DNA of 11,243 nucleotides from NCBI GenBank assembly GCA_003694825.1, contig RFJS01000059.1:1-11243 (forward strand). Direction: 5' to 3'. The notes under the pieces were generated by a model, which was given only the letters and a program-made list of their open reading frames with translations, was not told the origin of the DNA and ran no database searches. The DNA is from Verrucomicrobiota bacterium. GTDB taxonomy: Bacteria; Verrucomicrobiota; Verrucomicrobiia; Opitutales; Opitutaceae. Below are positions 1-6,404 of this stretch, one piece after another (the first letter of the stretch is position 1; each line of letters opens with the position of its first letter). The translations under genes were made by a program, and so were the position numbers.

Positions 1-95
1 GCGAATGTTGCGGCAAGGCATGCGATTGTCTGTATCCAGATAAGAACACCCAACACCCCACAACCGAAAACAATGAACGCGAAATTGGACGATGA
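1..95 (+). CDS. C-terminal end of a Cys-rich protein (5' truncated)
   Basis: This frame is open from the window edge to a TGA at 93-95 and has no ATG, so any gene here starts outside the window. The visible 30 residues start with a cysteine cluster (ECCGKACDC) and end in a hydrophilic tail (TENNEREIGR). The stop overlaps the next start as ATGA (92-95), a typical translational-coupling arrangement in this cluster, and that is the main reason to prefer this frame. A second frame is also open from base 1, to a TGA at 100-102, so the assignment is uncertain. Closely spaced cysteines could bind metal, but no family is recognised. The first 90 bases are visibly more AT-rich than the genes that follow. 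Confidence 0.35.
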   Translation, partial: ECCGKACDCLYPDKNTQHPTTENNEREIGR

Positions 96-472
96 GTGCT
101 GAGCGACGGGGACATGAGTGGATTGTGGTGGGGGGTGTGGTCTCGGCGCGGCGATGGAATGAGCAGGCCTCGCCGGAGGGGCGGCTGCCAGGGGCTTTGA
201 CGGTGGTGGCGGTGGAGCTGGATTATGCGGGCGACCGGGTGATGGTGACGGTGCGTGCGGAGGACGGCCGTGTTCGTCGTCTGAATGCGCGCTGGCTGGA
301 CCCCTGGTATGACGCGCTGGCCCAGGCGCGGATCCGCGAGCTGCTGCGCGAGCTGGCGGCGGAAGATGCGTCGCGGGCGGTGGCGAAGGCGCTGTCCGCG
401 GGTCAGGGGTGGTCAGATAAGGTTTTGGTGGTCAAGGGCATGTGGAACTCGCTGGAAAAACCGTGGCCGTGA
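92..472 (+). CDS. Hypothetical phage protein, 126 aa
   Basis: The product is not recognised. The N-terminal half looks beta-rich: alternating hydrophobic stretches (EWIVVGGVVSARRW, ALTVVAVELDYAGDRVMVTV) are separated by charged turns, as in a small barrel or sandwich. The middle part (about residues 68-105) is alanine-, arginine- and glutamate-rich and should be helical. The C-terminus carries the hydrophobic stretch KVLVVKGMW. No signal peptide, membrane segment or catalytic motif is visible. The start overlaps the preceding stop by ATGA, but the upstream ribosome binding site is poor, so expression may depend on coupling. GC-rich third positions match the neighbouring phage genes and support real coding. 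It lies upstream of the packaging genes, where phages often keep unassigned accessory genes. Confidence 0.6.
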   Translation: MSAERRGHEWIVVGGVVSARRWNEQASPEGRLPGALTVVAVELDYAGDRVMVTVRAEDGRVRRLNARWLDPWYDALAQARIRELLRELAAEDASRAVAKALSAGQGWSDKVLVVKGMWNSLEKPWP

Positions 473-518
473 GGGTTTTTGCGCTTGCGTGTCGCACAAA
501 TTAGCACAATATGAAAGT

Positions 519-719
519 ATGATGACGTTGCTGGTTTACATTGGTGTCGCGCTGCTGGTCTTTATGCTTGGGGCCGTTTGTGGCGCCCTGGCGCGAGTGG
601 CTGCGGCGCAGCGGGCGGCGCAGCAGGCGGAGCTCTACCGCCTGCGGCAGCAGGTGACCTCTTTACGCCGACAGGTGTTGTTCGGCCGCTGCGATTGGGT
701 GTCACGGGGAACGAAATGA
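519..719 (+). CDS. Small single-pass membrane protein with a charged helix, 66 aa
   Basis: This is a short protein with one clear N-terminal hydrophobic segment (about residues 4-26, LLVYIGVALLVFMLGAVCGA). A strongly amphipathic, arginine- and glutamine-rich helix follows (about 28-54, including RAAQQAELYRLRQQVTSLRRQ). Hydrophobic residues spaced three to four apart in that helix suggest a coiled coil. The frame stays open back to 285, but the hydrophobic start, and the end of the previous gene at 472, favour ATG 519 or the adjacent ATG 522. The next gene begins one base after the stop. A membrane anchor plus coiled coil is the general plan of inner-membrane spanins and some holin-associated proteins, but 66 aa is short and no lysis gene is seen nearby. 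The lysis role is therefore only a guess; the membrane topology is better supported. Confidence 0.6.
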   Translation: MMTLLVYIGVALLVFMLGAVCGALARVAAAQRAAQQAELYRLRQQVTSLRRQVLFGRCDWVSRGTK

Positions 720-720
720 G

Positions 721-1131
721 ATGACCAGGGAACAAATAGAGAGTCTTTTGCGCTGTTATGATGCGCAGATCGACGCGCTGATGCAGCATGGGCGTCTGGC
801 GCTGGCGCTGGGCGGTGCCCGTCGGCGGTCCTGTGGGGGTGCGGGGGAGCGAACCTCCGAAGAGGTGGCAGCGTCCAGAGAGGCGCAGCTCGAGGCCAAG
901 CGCCGCCGGAAGCGGGCCGCGTGGCGCAAGTGGTATGAGAAGAACAAGGAGAAGGTGCGCGAGGCGGCTCGGCAGCGGTATCGCGAGCATGCCGAGGCCG
1001 AGCGCGAGCGGGCCCGGCGGCGGCGCGCGAAGAAGAAGGCCGAGGCTGCGGAGCGTCTTGGGGCGGCGATTGAGTGCCGCCGCCCGCGTCGCGGCCGGCC
1101 GCGCAAGGGCGCGTCTGAGGAGGGAGCATGA
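721..1131 (+). CDS. Highly basic helical protein with AT-hook-like tail; candidate small terminase or DNA-binding protein
   Basis: The product is 136 aa. Residues 1-30 look like a small helical region. Residues 45-112 form a long, extremely charged helix, with a segment (about 67-90) reading W-x2-WYEKNKEKV-x-EAARQRYREH. That pattern resembles the basic repeats common in phage DNA-associated proteins, including some near HNH nucleases, but no HNH catalytic residues are present. The C-terminus contains RRGRPRKG (123-130), which matches the GRP core of an AT-hook that binds the DNA minor groove. The stop overlaps the terminase start by ATGA, so the two are probably translated together. A gene directly before terL often encodes the small terminase subunit, which recognises the packaging site. 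That role is inferred from position and charge, not from a recognised fold. Confidence 0.6.
   Translation: MTREQIESLLRCYDAQIDALMQHGRLALALGGARRRSCGGAGERTSEEVAASREAQLEAKRRRKRAAWRKWYEKNKEKVREAARQRYREHAEAERERARRRRAKKKAEAAERLGAAIECRRPRRGRPRKGASEEGA
1118..1125 (+). promoter_or_regulatory. Ribosome binding site of the terminase gene
   Basis: AGGAGGGA lies two bases before ATG 1128, inside the end of the preceding gene. The GGAGG core is strong though close to the start. With the ATGA stop-start overlap it supports coupled translation and fixes the terminase start at 1128. Confidence 0.6.
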
Positions 1132-2972
1132 GCTTTCAGCCGTCACCGCACCCAGTCCTGTTGCTGCCCACGCCGGAGCAGATGGCGGCGATGGGGAAGG
1201 AGGAGCTGCGGGAGTTCCTTGTGAAGCGCGAGGAGCTGATCCGGCTGGAGAAGGAGGACCCGCTGACGTTTGGGTATGCGCCGTGGACCTTTGACCTGGC
1301 TAACGCGTGCCTGGCGCAGACGGCGGAGGAGGCGGAGGCGTTGCTGGAGTCGGCGGACCGCAAGGCGCGGCAGATGGAGCGGCGCAATCCGCTGCTGCGC
1401 GGGGTGGCGGATTCGATCGGGTTTCGCGGCCGCGGCGCGGATGTCTTCGGGCACACGGATGTGCTGGTGATGGGGCAGAACCGCTGCGGCAAGACGATCT
1501 GGGCGGTGCGGCGCGTCTTGCGGCGGATCGTGGAGCAGCCGAAGCAAATGGCGGCGATCTTCGAGGCGAGCGAGCAGGCCTCGATCAACAAGCAGCAGAG
1601 CCTGGTGCACGAGCACCTGCCGCCGGAGTGGCGCGACATCGGCAAGGCCGGGCAGGTGGCGTATGTCAAGTGGACCAAACAGAATGGTTTTGCCGGGGGC
1701 AAGTTCACGCTGCCAAACGAGAGCCAAGGTTTGTTTTTCAACTACAAGCAGGACGTCGGCGTCTTCGAGGGCTACGAGTTGGACGTCGTGTGGTTCGACG
1801 AGCTTGTGCCGCTGGCTTTTCTCGAGGCGATGGAGTTTCGTCTCGGGCAGGACCGGCGGATGGAGATGTTGACCACCTTCACGCCGGTGGCGGGCTATAC
1901 ACCGACGGTGGCGCGGTATCTGGACGGGGCGCGTCTGGTGTTGACGCACCGCGCGGTGTTGCTGCCGGAGGATGCGGTGCACGCGCCGGGGTGCCCTCCG
2001 GGGCACATGCCTCTGCTGATGCAGTGCCGCCAGCCGCAGTCGTGCGTGGTATGGTTCCCCTGGGGGAGCAACCCGTTTGGCGCGAACGAGGAAGTGCGGG
2101 GGCGCCTGGAGGGCGCGGCGCTGGCGAAGATCAAGCTGCGGGCGTATGGCTGGACGGAGAAGCTGGTGGGCGGCGCCTTCCCGCTGTATGGCGCCCCGCA
2201 CCGGCTCTCGCGAGATGAATTTGCCGAGATTTGCGAGCGCGGGGTGACGCGCTACATGGCGGTTGACCCTGGCGGCACGAAAAACTGGTTCATCAAGTGG
2301 TATGCGGTGACGCCGCAGGGGTGGGTCATCGTGTATAGGGAATGGCCGGACTGGCGGACCTACGGCGAGTGGGCGCTGCCGCCGGGGGGCTACGACCGGG
2401 TGCGGCTGCACGACTATCGGCCCGGGCCGGCGCAGCGCACGGGCTCGGGGCGCGGCATCCGCGGCTACAAGGAGCTGATCCTGACGCTCGAGGGCTGGCG
2501 CTGGGACGCGGAGGCGAAGCGTTGGGACGGGAGCGCTGCGGAGCGCATTGAGGCGCGAGTGATGGACCCGCGCATGGGCGGCGCGCCCGCGCCGAAGGAG
2601 GACGAGGGGACGAGCATCATCGCGCTCATGGGCGAGCTGCAGCCGGCTGAGAACGGCCTGGTGGAGGGTCCGCCGATGTTCTTCGAGAAGGCTCCGGCGA
2701 GCCGGGTGGAGGAGACGATCCAGATGATCAACTCCTACATGGAGTATAATCCGGAGGAGCCGATCACGGCGCTGAATTGTCCGCGCTGGTATGTGGTGGC
2801 CGAAGACTGCCAGCACAGCGACCTGGCGTATCAGGTTTACACGGGGGCCGGGACAGAGCGCGACGCGCTCAAGGACGTCATCGACCCGGACCGGTATTTC
2901 GTGAAGAGCGACTTCGGCTGGGTGGGCGATGGCGATCTCGACGCCCGGGTGCCGGAGGTGCGGGCTGGTTAG
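1128..2972 (+). CDS. terL: Phage terminase large subunit (packaging ATPase and nuclease), 614 aa
   Basis: This is the DNA packaging motor: it hydrolyses ATP to drive DNA through the portal into the procapsid and cuts the concatemer. Seen in the sequence: a helical N-terminal extension of about 105 residues; a Walker A motif GQNRCGKT (116-123); a Walker B motif LDVVWFDE (218-225) with catalytic Glu225; and a coupling motif TTFTP (249-253). The C-terminal RNase H-like nuclease has candidate metal ligands Asp380 (MAVDPGG), Asp480 (VMDPR) and Asp586 (DVIDPDRY). The length is somewhat above the usual 450-600 aa. Between the two domains lies a Cys/His cluster (C289, H293, C300, C306) that could bind zinc. 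The start is set by a strong SD and an ATGA overlap with the basic protein upstream. The portal follows after three small genes. The family assignment is firm; the exact nuclease ligands are inferred. Confidence 0.95.
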   Translation: MSFQPSPHPVLLLPTPEQMAAMGKEELREFLVKREELIRLEKEDPLTFGYAPWTFDLANACLAQTAEEAEALLESADRKARQMERRNPLLRGVADSIGFRGRGADVFGHTDVLVMGQNRCGKTIWAVRRVLRRIVEQPKQMAAIFEASEQASINKQQSLVHEHLPPEWRDIGKAGQVAYVKWTKQNGFAGGKFTLPNESQGLFFNYKQDVGVFEGYELDVVWFDELVPLAFLEAMEFRLGQDRRMEMLTTFTPVAGYTPTVARYLDGARLVLTHRAVLLPEDAVHAPGCPPGHMPLLMQCRQPQSCVVWFPWGSNPFGANEEVRGRLEGAALAKIKLRAYGWTEKLVGGAFPLYGAPHRLSRDEFAEICERGVTRYMAVDPGGTKNWFIKWYAVTPQGWVIVYREWPDWRTYGEWALPPGGYDRVRLHDYRPGPAQRTGSGRGIRGYKELILTLEGWRWDAEAKRWDGSAAERIEARVMDPRMGGAPAPKEDEGTSIIALMGELQPAENGLVEGPPMFFEKAPASRVEETIQMINSYMEYNPEEPITALNCPRWYVVAEDCQHSDLAYQVYTGAGTERDALKDVIDPDRYFVKSDFGWVGDGDLDARVPEVRAG

Positions 2973-2987
2973 GCGTGCGAATCAGGA

Positions 2988-2994
2988 AAGGAGG
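2988..2994 (+). promoter_or_regulatory. Strong Shine-Dalgarno site, AAGGAGG
   Basis: AAGGAGG is a near-perfect complement of the 16S 3' end, eight bases before ATG 3003. An ATG at 2998 is only three bases away and opens a Cys/Trp-rich frame unlike a real protein, so 3003 is the better start. Confidence 0.6.
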
Positions 2995-3002
2995 GTAATG
3001 CG

Positions 3003-3299
3003 ATGTTGGTGCAGAACAGGCGATCGGACCTTGAGCGACTGGTGGCGCGGGTGCAGCGGGGCGAGTGGCCGGCGGCAGGGGATGCTCCCCTGGCAGCAGC
3101 GGCGGCGGCCCTGGTCGGTATGTCTCTGCTGCCGAGCGAAGATCTCGGCGAGCTGTGTGGGCATCTGGGGCGGGCGGAAGTGCATGCGTTCCTGGATATG
3201 AGTGGCGCGCTCGACGGCGTCGAGCCATGGGAAGTCTTGCTGACCGTGCTGCGATGGGCCTCGAGCCAGGATGAGGAGGGAAAAGCGGATGCAAACTGA
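3003..3299 (+). CDS. Hypothetical small helical protein, 98 aa
   Basis: The family is not recognised. The sequence is mainly helical, with leucine- and alanine-rich stretches (DLERLVARVQRGEWP; APLAAAAAALVGMSLLP) and a C-terminal acidic, hydrophilic tail (SSQDEEGKADAN). The alanine-rich stretch is probably a buried helix rather than a membrane segment, being short and followed by many charges. No HTH, metal-binding or catalytic motif is visible. A very strong ribosome binding site suggests good expression, and the gene overlaps the DUF6378-like gene by 11 bases. It sits between the terminase and the portal, where small packaging or head-completion factors and unassigned proteins both occur. 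Confidence 0.65.
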   Translation: MLVQNRRSDLERLVARVQRGEWPAAGDAPLAAAAAALVGMSLLPSEDLGELCGHLGRAEVHAFLDMSGALDGVEPWEVLLTVLRWASSQDEEGKADAN

Positions 3300-3600
3300 G
3301 CCGTCGACGAATCCCCCTGCTCAGGACATGTCCATCCTGGCGGAAGCCGAGGCCTGCGTGTTGTCGGCACGGCAAGCGGCGTATGGGCACCCGGCGGAGA
3401 ACTTTGCCCGGACGGCGCGGTTGTGGTCGGTCGTGCTGGAGACGGCCGTGACGCCGGAGCAGGTGGCGCTATGCATGATCCTGGTCAAGGTGGCGCGTGA
3501 GCTGCATGCGCCGAAGCGCGACAACCGGGTGGATATCGCCGGGTATGCGCAGACGCTGGAGATGGTGCATGCCTATAAGGCGGCGGCGCAGGCGGAATAG
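3289..3600 (+). CDS. DUF6378-like phage protein, 103 aa
   Basis: This small, all-helical protein matches, from memory of the family, the DUF6378 pattern found in many phages. It has RQAAYGHPAENFARTARLW (about residues 28-46), then ALCMILVKVAR (60-70) and KRDNRVDIAGYAQTLEM (76-92). The conserved Lys/Arg, Asp-Asn and Asp-x-x-Gly-Tyr positions are all present. The family's biochemical function is unknown to me; its helical Asp-rich layout loosely recalls MazG-like nucleotide hydrolases, but the typical ExxE metal motif is not seen. ATG 3289 is preferred over ATG 3271 because GAGGAGGG at 3273-3280 is a good ribosome binding site for 3289 and lies inside the longer form. It overlaps the upstream gene by 11 bases and the downstream GTG start by one base. 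Confidence 0.75.
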   Translation: MQTEPSTNPPAQDMSILAEAEACVLSARQAAYGHPAENFARTARLWSVVLETAVTPEQVALCMILVKVARELHAPKRDNRVDIAGYAQTLEMVHAYKAAAQAE

Positions 3601-3815
3601 TGCAGCGCATGGACGTGGTCCCGACAGTCTTTGTGCGGCGCTCGGCGGCGCGGGAGGCGTGCGGGGTGAGCGAGCGGCAATTTCGCCGTCTGGTGCGGGC
3701 CGGGGAGGTGCGGCGCTACTGGGTGCATGGGCGAGGACGGGCGCTTTATTTGCTTGAGGACTGTCTCAGAGTGTCGCAGCGTGTGCGAGGAGCGAATGGC
3801 GATGGAAAGGAATGA
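3600..3815 (+). CDS. Small helix-turn-helix protein, excisionase/MerR-like, 71 aa
   Basis: This is a short basic protein with a predicted HTH near residues 14-34 (SAAREACGVSERQFRRLVRA). A wing-like segment follows (EVRRYWVHGRGRALYLLEDC). This is the layout of excisionase-type and MerR-type winged helices, in which a helix recognises DNA and a short hairpin contacts the minor groove. The start is GTG 3600, overlapping the previous TAG as TAGTG; ATG 3609 is an alternative that loses only three residues. The 3' end overlaps the portal start by 14 bases. Sitting inside a head operon, it could be a packaging-site binding protein (small terminase-like), a late-gene regulator, or a displaced excisionase. 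The fold is fairly clear; the role is not. Confidence 0.7.
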   Translation: MQRMDVVPTVFVRRSAAREACGVSERQFRRLVRAGEVRRYWVHGRGRALYLLEDCLRVSQRVRGANGDGKE

Positions 3816-5955
3816 CGACGTGATGCAGGTGGCGGCGGCTGAGACGTCCGCTGACGCGGTGGAGGTGTTGCAGGCGATCGACGCGGAGCTGGCGCGGGCG
3901 AGGAGCGCTGCGGCGGAATACATCGCGCAGCAGGAGAAAAACCTCGAGGTATTCTACGCGTGGTGGGCGGGGCAGAGTCCGGACGGGCGCAAGCACCGGG
4001 AGTCCCTTGGCATGGAGCCGTTTCCCTGGGAGAACGCGAGCGACACGCGGGTGCGTCTGGCGGAGGAGATCGTGGAGGACGACGTCGCACTCATGGAGCT
4101 GGCGGTGAGCCAGGCGCGGGTGAGGACGCTGCCGGTGGGGACGGAGGACCGGGCCCGCGCCGGGCGGGCGGCGAAGATCCTGCGCTGGGCGCAGAAAAAC
4201 TTGCAGGCGCCGGATCTGTATCGCGAGGTGGAGCTGGCGCGGAACTGGCGGCAGATCCATGGTGCGGCGGTGGTGCGGGTGCTCTGGCACGAGGAAATGA
4301 CGCTGGAGGAGCGGCTGGTGACGGTGCCCGAGGTGCTGGCGGCGGCGCAGACGGACGATGTGGGGCTGGTGTTTGACGAGGGCCGGGAGGCGGAGCTGCT
4401 GCGGGTGCTGGAGGGCATGTATCCGGGGGTGTCGGCGAAGGATCTGCGGCGGGCGGCGCGTGAGCTGCGCCGCGGCGGCGGCAGCGAGCCCGTCGCGGTG
4501 GTCGTGCCTGTGGTGGGCGAGGCGCGGGTGCGCTGGCGCGCGCTGCGCGTGTTCGAGGATGTGTTTTTCCCGGTGGAGACCGAGGACCTGCAGCGGGCGC
4601 GCTGGGTGGCGGTGCGCGAGGTGTTGAGCGAGACGGAGCTGCACGAGCGGGCGGCGCTGGAGGACTGGGATCCCGCCTTCGTCGAGGCGCTGCTGGAGCG
4701 GGGCGCGAGTGCGTCGCTGGCGGCGGATGATTTTTCGCGGGCTCTGGCGGTGGGGCGGTGGCGTGGCTGGGCCTCTGCGGAGTCGCTGGAGCGGCCGGGG
4801 GAATACGAGATCATGACCGTGTATCGCCGGGCCGAGACCGACGCGGGGTTTCCGGGGATTTTCTGCAGCGTGTATGCTCCGGCGCTGGGGGCGGACATCG
4901 CGGCGAAAGTCGATGAGCCGCTGCCGTATGCGCATGGTCGGCAGCCCTTTGTCGTCTTCCAGCGCGAGATCCGGGAGCGCTCCATCCTCGACAGCCGGGG
5001 AGTGCCGGAGATCGTGCTCACCTGGCAAAATGAGCTGAAGACGGGCCGCGACGCGCGAATCGACCTGGCAGAGCTGGAGACGCTGCCGCCGCTGATCCTG
5101 CCGGCGAGCATGTCTCGGCAGAAGCTGGACTTCGGTCCGGGCGCGCGCAACTTCGCTCGGGATCCGCAGAGCGCAAAAGAGCTGCATGTGCGCGGCAACC
5201 ACCGGGTGAGCCTCGAGGAGGAGGCGCACATCCGGCGCGACATCGCCTGGTTTTTCGGGCGGCCGGGCGCGGACGTGCCACCCGCGCGGCAGATGCTCTA
5301 CCAGCAGCGGCTGGTGGGCCGACACCTGCAGGAGATGCGCGAGCTGTATCGGCTCACCTGGCAGGTCCTCCAGCAATACATGGACCCGCTGCGGGTGGCG
5401 AGGGTGCTGGGGCTGGATGCGTCGGGCGATCAGGACGCCCTGGAGGCGGTGCTGGCGCGCAGCGCGGAGGAGATCCGCGAGTCCTTCGACGTTTATCTAC
5501 ACTTCGATGCGCGGGATGCCGACCCGGAATTGTTCCGGCAGAAGCAGGAGGTGTTGACCAATATCATCCTGCCGGGCGACGTGACGGGGCGGATCGACCG
5601 CGGCAACCTGACGGCCTGGCAGATGTATTCGCTCGACGCGGAGTTGGCGGAGGACGTCGTGCTGAGCGACGAGGCGGCCTCGCAAAAGGAAGTCGAGGAC
5701 GAGCAGGCGGCGCTGGCGAAGATCTACGCCGGGCTTGAGCCGCCGCTGCGCGAGGGCGGGGTGAATGCGCAGCTGCGGCTGCAGGTCATCCAAAACTCGC
5801 TTTCGGCGAATCCGCAGTTGCAGCAGCGGTATGCGCAGGACGAGGTTTACCGCAAAATGGTCGACGCGCGAGTCCAGCATTTCACCTTCCTTCTCCAGCA
5901 GCGGGAAAATGCGCAAATCGGCAGGGTCGGAGTGAAACCGGTGCTCGACCAGTAA
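3802..5955 (+). CDS. Phage portal protein, 717 aa
   Basis: The portal forms the ring at one capsid vertex through which the terminase pumps DNA and to which the tail attaches. The signature is an N-terminal segment PWENASDTRVRLAEEIV (about residues 75-91) followed by long helices, which resembles the PW-x-x-ASD-x-R start of many large portal proteins. The middle is alpha/beta (wing-like) and the C-terminal third is helical with Gln-rich stretches (QQYMDPLRVARVLG, LTAWQMYSLDAELAEDVV). The roughly 720-aa length fits the larger podovirus/P22-type portals better than the 400-500-aa HK97 type. Several starts are possible (ATG 3796, 3802 and 3823; GTG 3820). ATG 3802 is chosen because GAGGAG at 3787-3792 is nine bases upstream. 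The frame is open back to 3727, but that part overlaps the HTH gene and is unlikely to be translated. Confidence 0.85.
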   Translation: MERNDDVMQVAAAETSADAVEVLQAIDAELARARSAAAEYIAQQEKNLEVFYAWWAGQSPDGRKHRESLGMEPFPWENASDTRVRLAEEIVEDDVALMELAVSQARVRTLPVGTEDRARAGRAAKILRWAQKNLQAPDLYREVELARNWRQIHGAAVVRVLWHEEMTLEERLVTVPEVLAAAQTDDVGLVFDEGREAELLRVLEGMYPGVSAKDLRRAARELRRGGGSEPVAVVVPVVGEARVRWRALRVFEDVFFPVETEDLQRARWVAVREVLSETELHERAALEDWDPAFVEALLERGASASLAADDFSRALAVGRWRGWASAESLERPGEYEIMTVYRRAETDAGFPGIFCSVYAPALGADIAAKVDEPLPYAHGRQPFVVFQREIRERSILDSRGVPEIVLTWQNELKTGRDARIDLAELETLPPLILPASMSRQKLDFGPGARNFARDPQSAKELHVRGNHRVSLEEEAHIRRDIAWFFGRPGADVPPARQMLYQQRLVGRHLQEMRELYRLTWQVLQQYMDPLRVARVLGLDASGDQDALEAVLARSAEEIRESFDVYLHFDARDADPELFRQKQEVLTNIILPGDVTGRIDRGNLTAWQMYSLDAELAEDVVLSDEAASQKEVEDEQAALAKIYAGLEPPLREGGVNAQLRLQVIQNSLSANPQLQQRYAQDEVYRKMVDARVQHFTFLLQQRENAQIGRVGVKPVLDQ

Positions 5956-5970
5956 AGGAGCATGCGAGAG

Positions 5971-6342
5971 ATGAATGACGTGATGAATCGGTGGCGGCGG
6001 CGCGAGCGGGCGGCGTTGCGAGAGTCGGTGATCCAGCGGGTGGCCGAGGCCATCGAGGACGAGCAGGCGCGCCTCAGCGAAGAGGCGTTTCGGGCGGCGC
6101 TGGGCGTGCCGGCGGAGACGCCCTGGTATCGGGCGGTGCGGCGGGTGCTTGATCTGGTGGAGGCCGAGGCGGTGGAGCAGTTGAGCCATCCGCGGCAGGT
6201 CCAGGGAGATGAGGGCCGGGTGCTGGCGCACACGGCGGGCGGGGTGAGCTGGCTGCGGTATTTGCGCGACGTGCTGGAGGCGGAGCGCGAGCGGTGTTTT
6301 CGCGCGGCTGGCGCGGGTGCCGGGGAGGTGGAAAAGCGTTGA
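5971..6342 (+). CDS. Small helical head-module protein, 123 aa
   Basis: This protein is not assigned to a named family. It is almost wholly helical and highly charged. It begins MNDVMNRWRRRERAAL, continues with a helix ending near EDEQARLSEEAFRAALG, and has a conserved-looking middle TPWYRAVRRVLDLVEAEAVEQL. The C-terminal part reads RVLAHTAGGVSWLRYLRDVL, then ends in a charged tail. An R-x(5)-GG-x-x-x-L-x-x-L pattern after a helical hairpin is typical of small proteins between portal and scaffold genes. AAAGGAG at 5954-5960 is ten bases before ATG 5971 but only one base before ATG 5962, so 5971 is preferred. The position suggests a role in head assembly, but the sequence gives no direct proof. 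Confidence 0.65.
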   Translation: MNDVMNRWRRRERAALRESVIQRVAEAIEDEQARLSEEAFRAALGVPAETPWYRAVRRVLDLVEAEAVEQLSHPRQVQGDEGRVLAHTAGGVSWLRYLRDVLEAERERCFRAAGAGAGEVEKR

Positions 6343-6363
6343 AGTCGGGACCGCCCGGCCGCT

Positions 6364-6392
6364 GATGCTTGCGGCATCCGCGACAATGTCGC
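6364..6392 (+). promoter_or_regulatory. Two tandem small inverted repeats in the scaffold leader
   Basis: GATGC (6364-6368) and GCATC (6374-6378) can form a five-base-pair hairpin with a five-base loop. Next to it GCGACA (6380-6385) and TGTCGC (6387-6392) form a near-perfect palindrome around one base. They fill half of the 62-base gap before the scaffold start, while most other genes here are nearly touching. The repeats could be a protein-binding site or mRNA structure affecting scaffold translation; both readings are inference. Confidence 0.3.
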
Positions 6393-6404
6393 AGGATGTG
6401 AGAC

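Noticed and set aside
456..480. AAAAACC / GGTTTTT inverted repeat over the stop of the 126-aa gene
   Set aside because: The stem has only two G-C pairs and its T-run is used up in pairing, so it is too weak to call a terminator.
473..523. AT-richer stretch with a TATGAT-like -10 before the small membrane protein
   Set aside because: TATGAT (518-523) overlaps the start codon and no -35 box is found at proper spacing, so no promoter is called.
1307..2218. + strand open frame inside the terminase gene in another phase (303 codons)
   Set aside because: Gly/Ala/Arg-rich low-complexity translation, fully inside terL, which has all the expected motifs.
1143..2816. Long open frame on the - strand across the terminase gene (557 codons)
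   Set aside because: It is codon-aligned antisense to the terminase. In GC-rich genes lacking TTA, CTA and TCA codons this frame stays open by chance; the translation is Arg/His/Leu/Pro-rich with no motif.
2998..3201. Alternative start ATG 2998 giving a Cys/Trp-rich protein
   Set aside because: The ribosome binding site is only three bases away, and the translation has the odd composition of an out-of-frame GC-rich read. ATG 3003 has better spacing and a normal product.
3766..5376. Long open frame on the - strand across the portal gene (536 codons)
   Set aside because: Also codon-aligned antisense to a clear portal gene, with low-complexity His/Arg/Leu-rich translation and no ribosome binding site of note.
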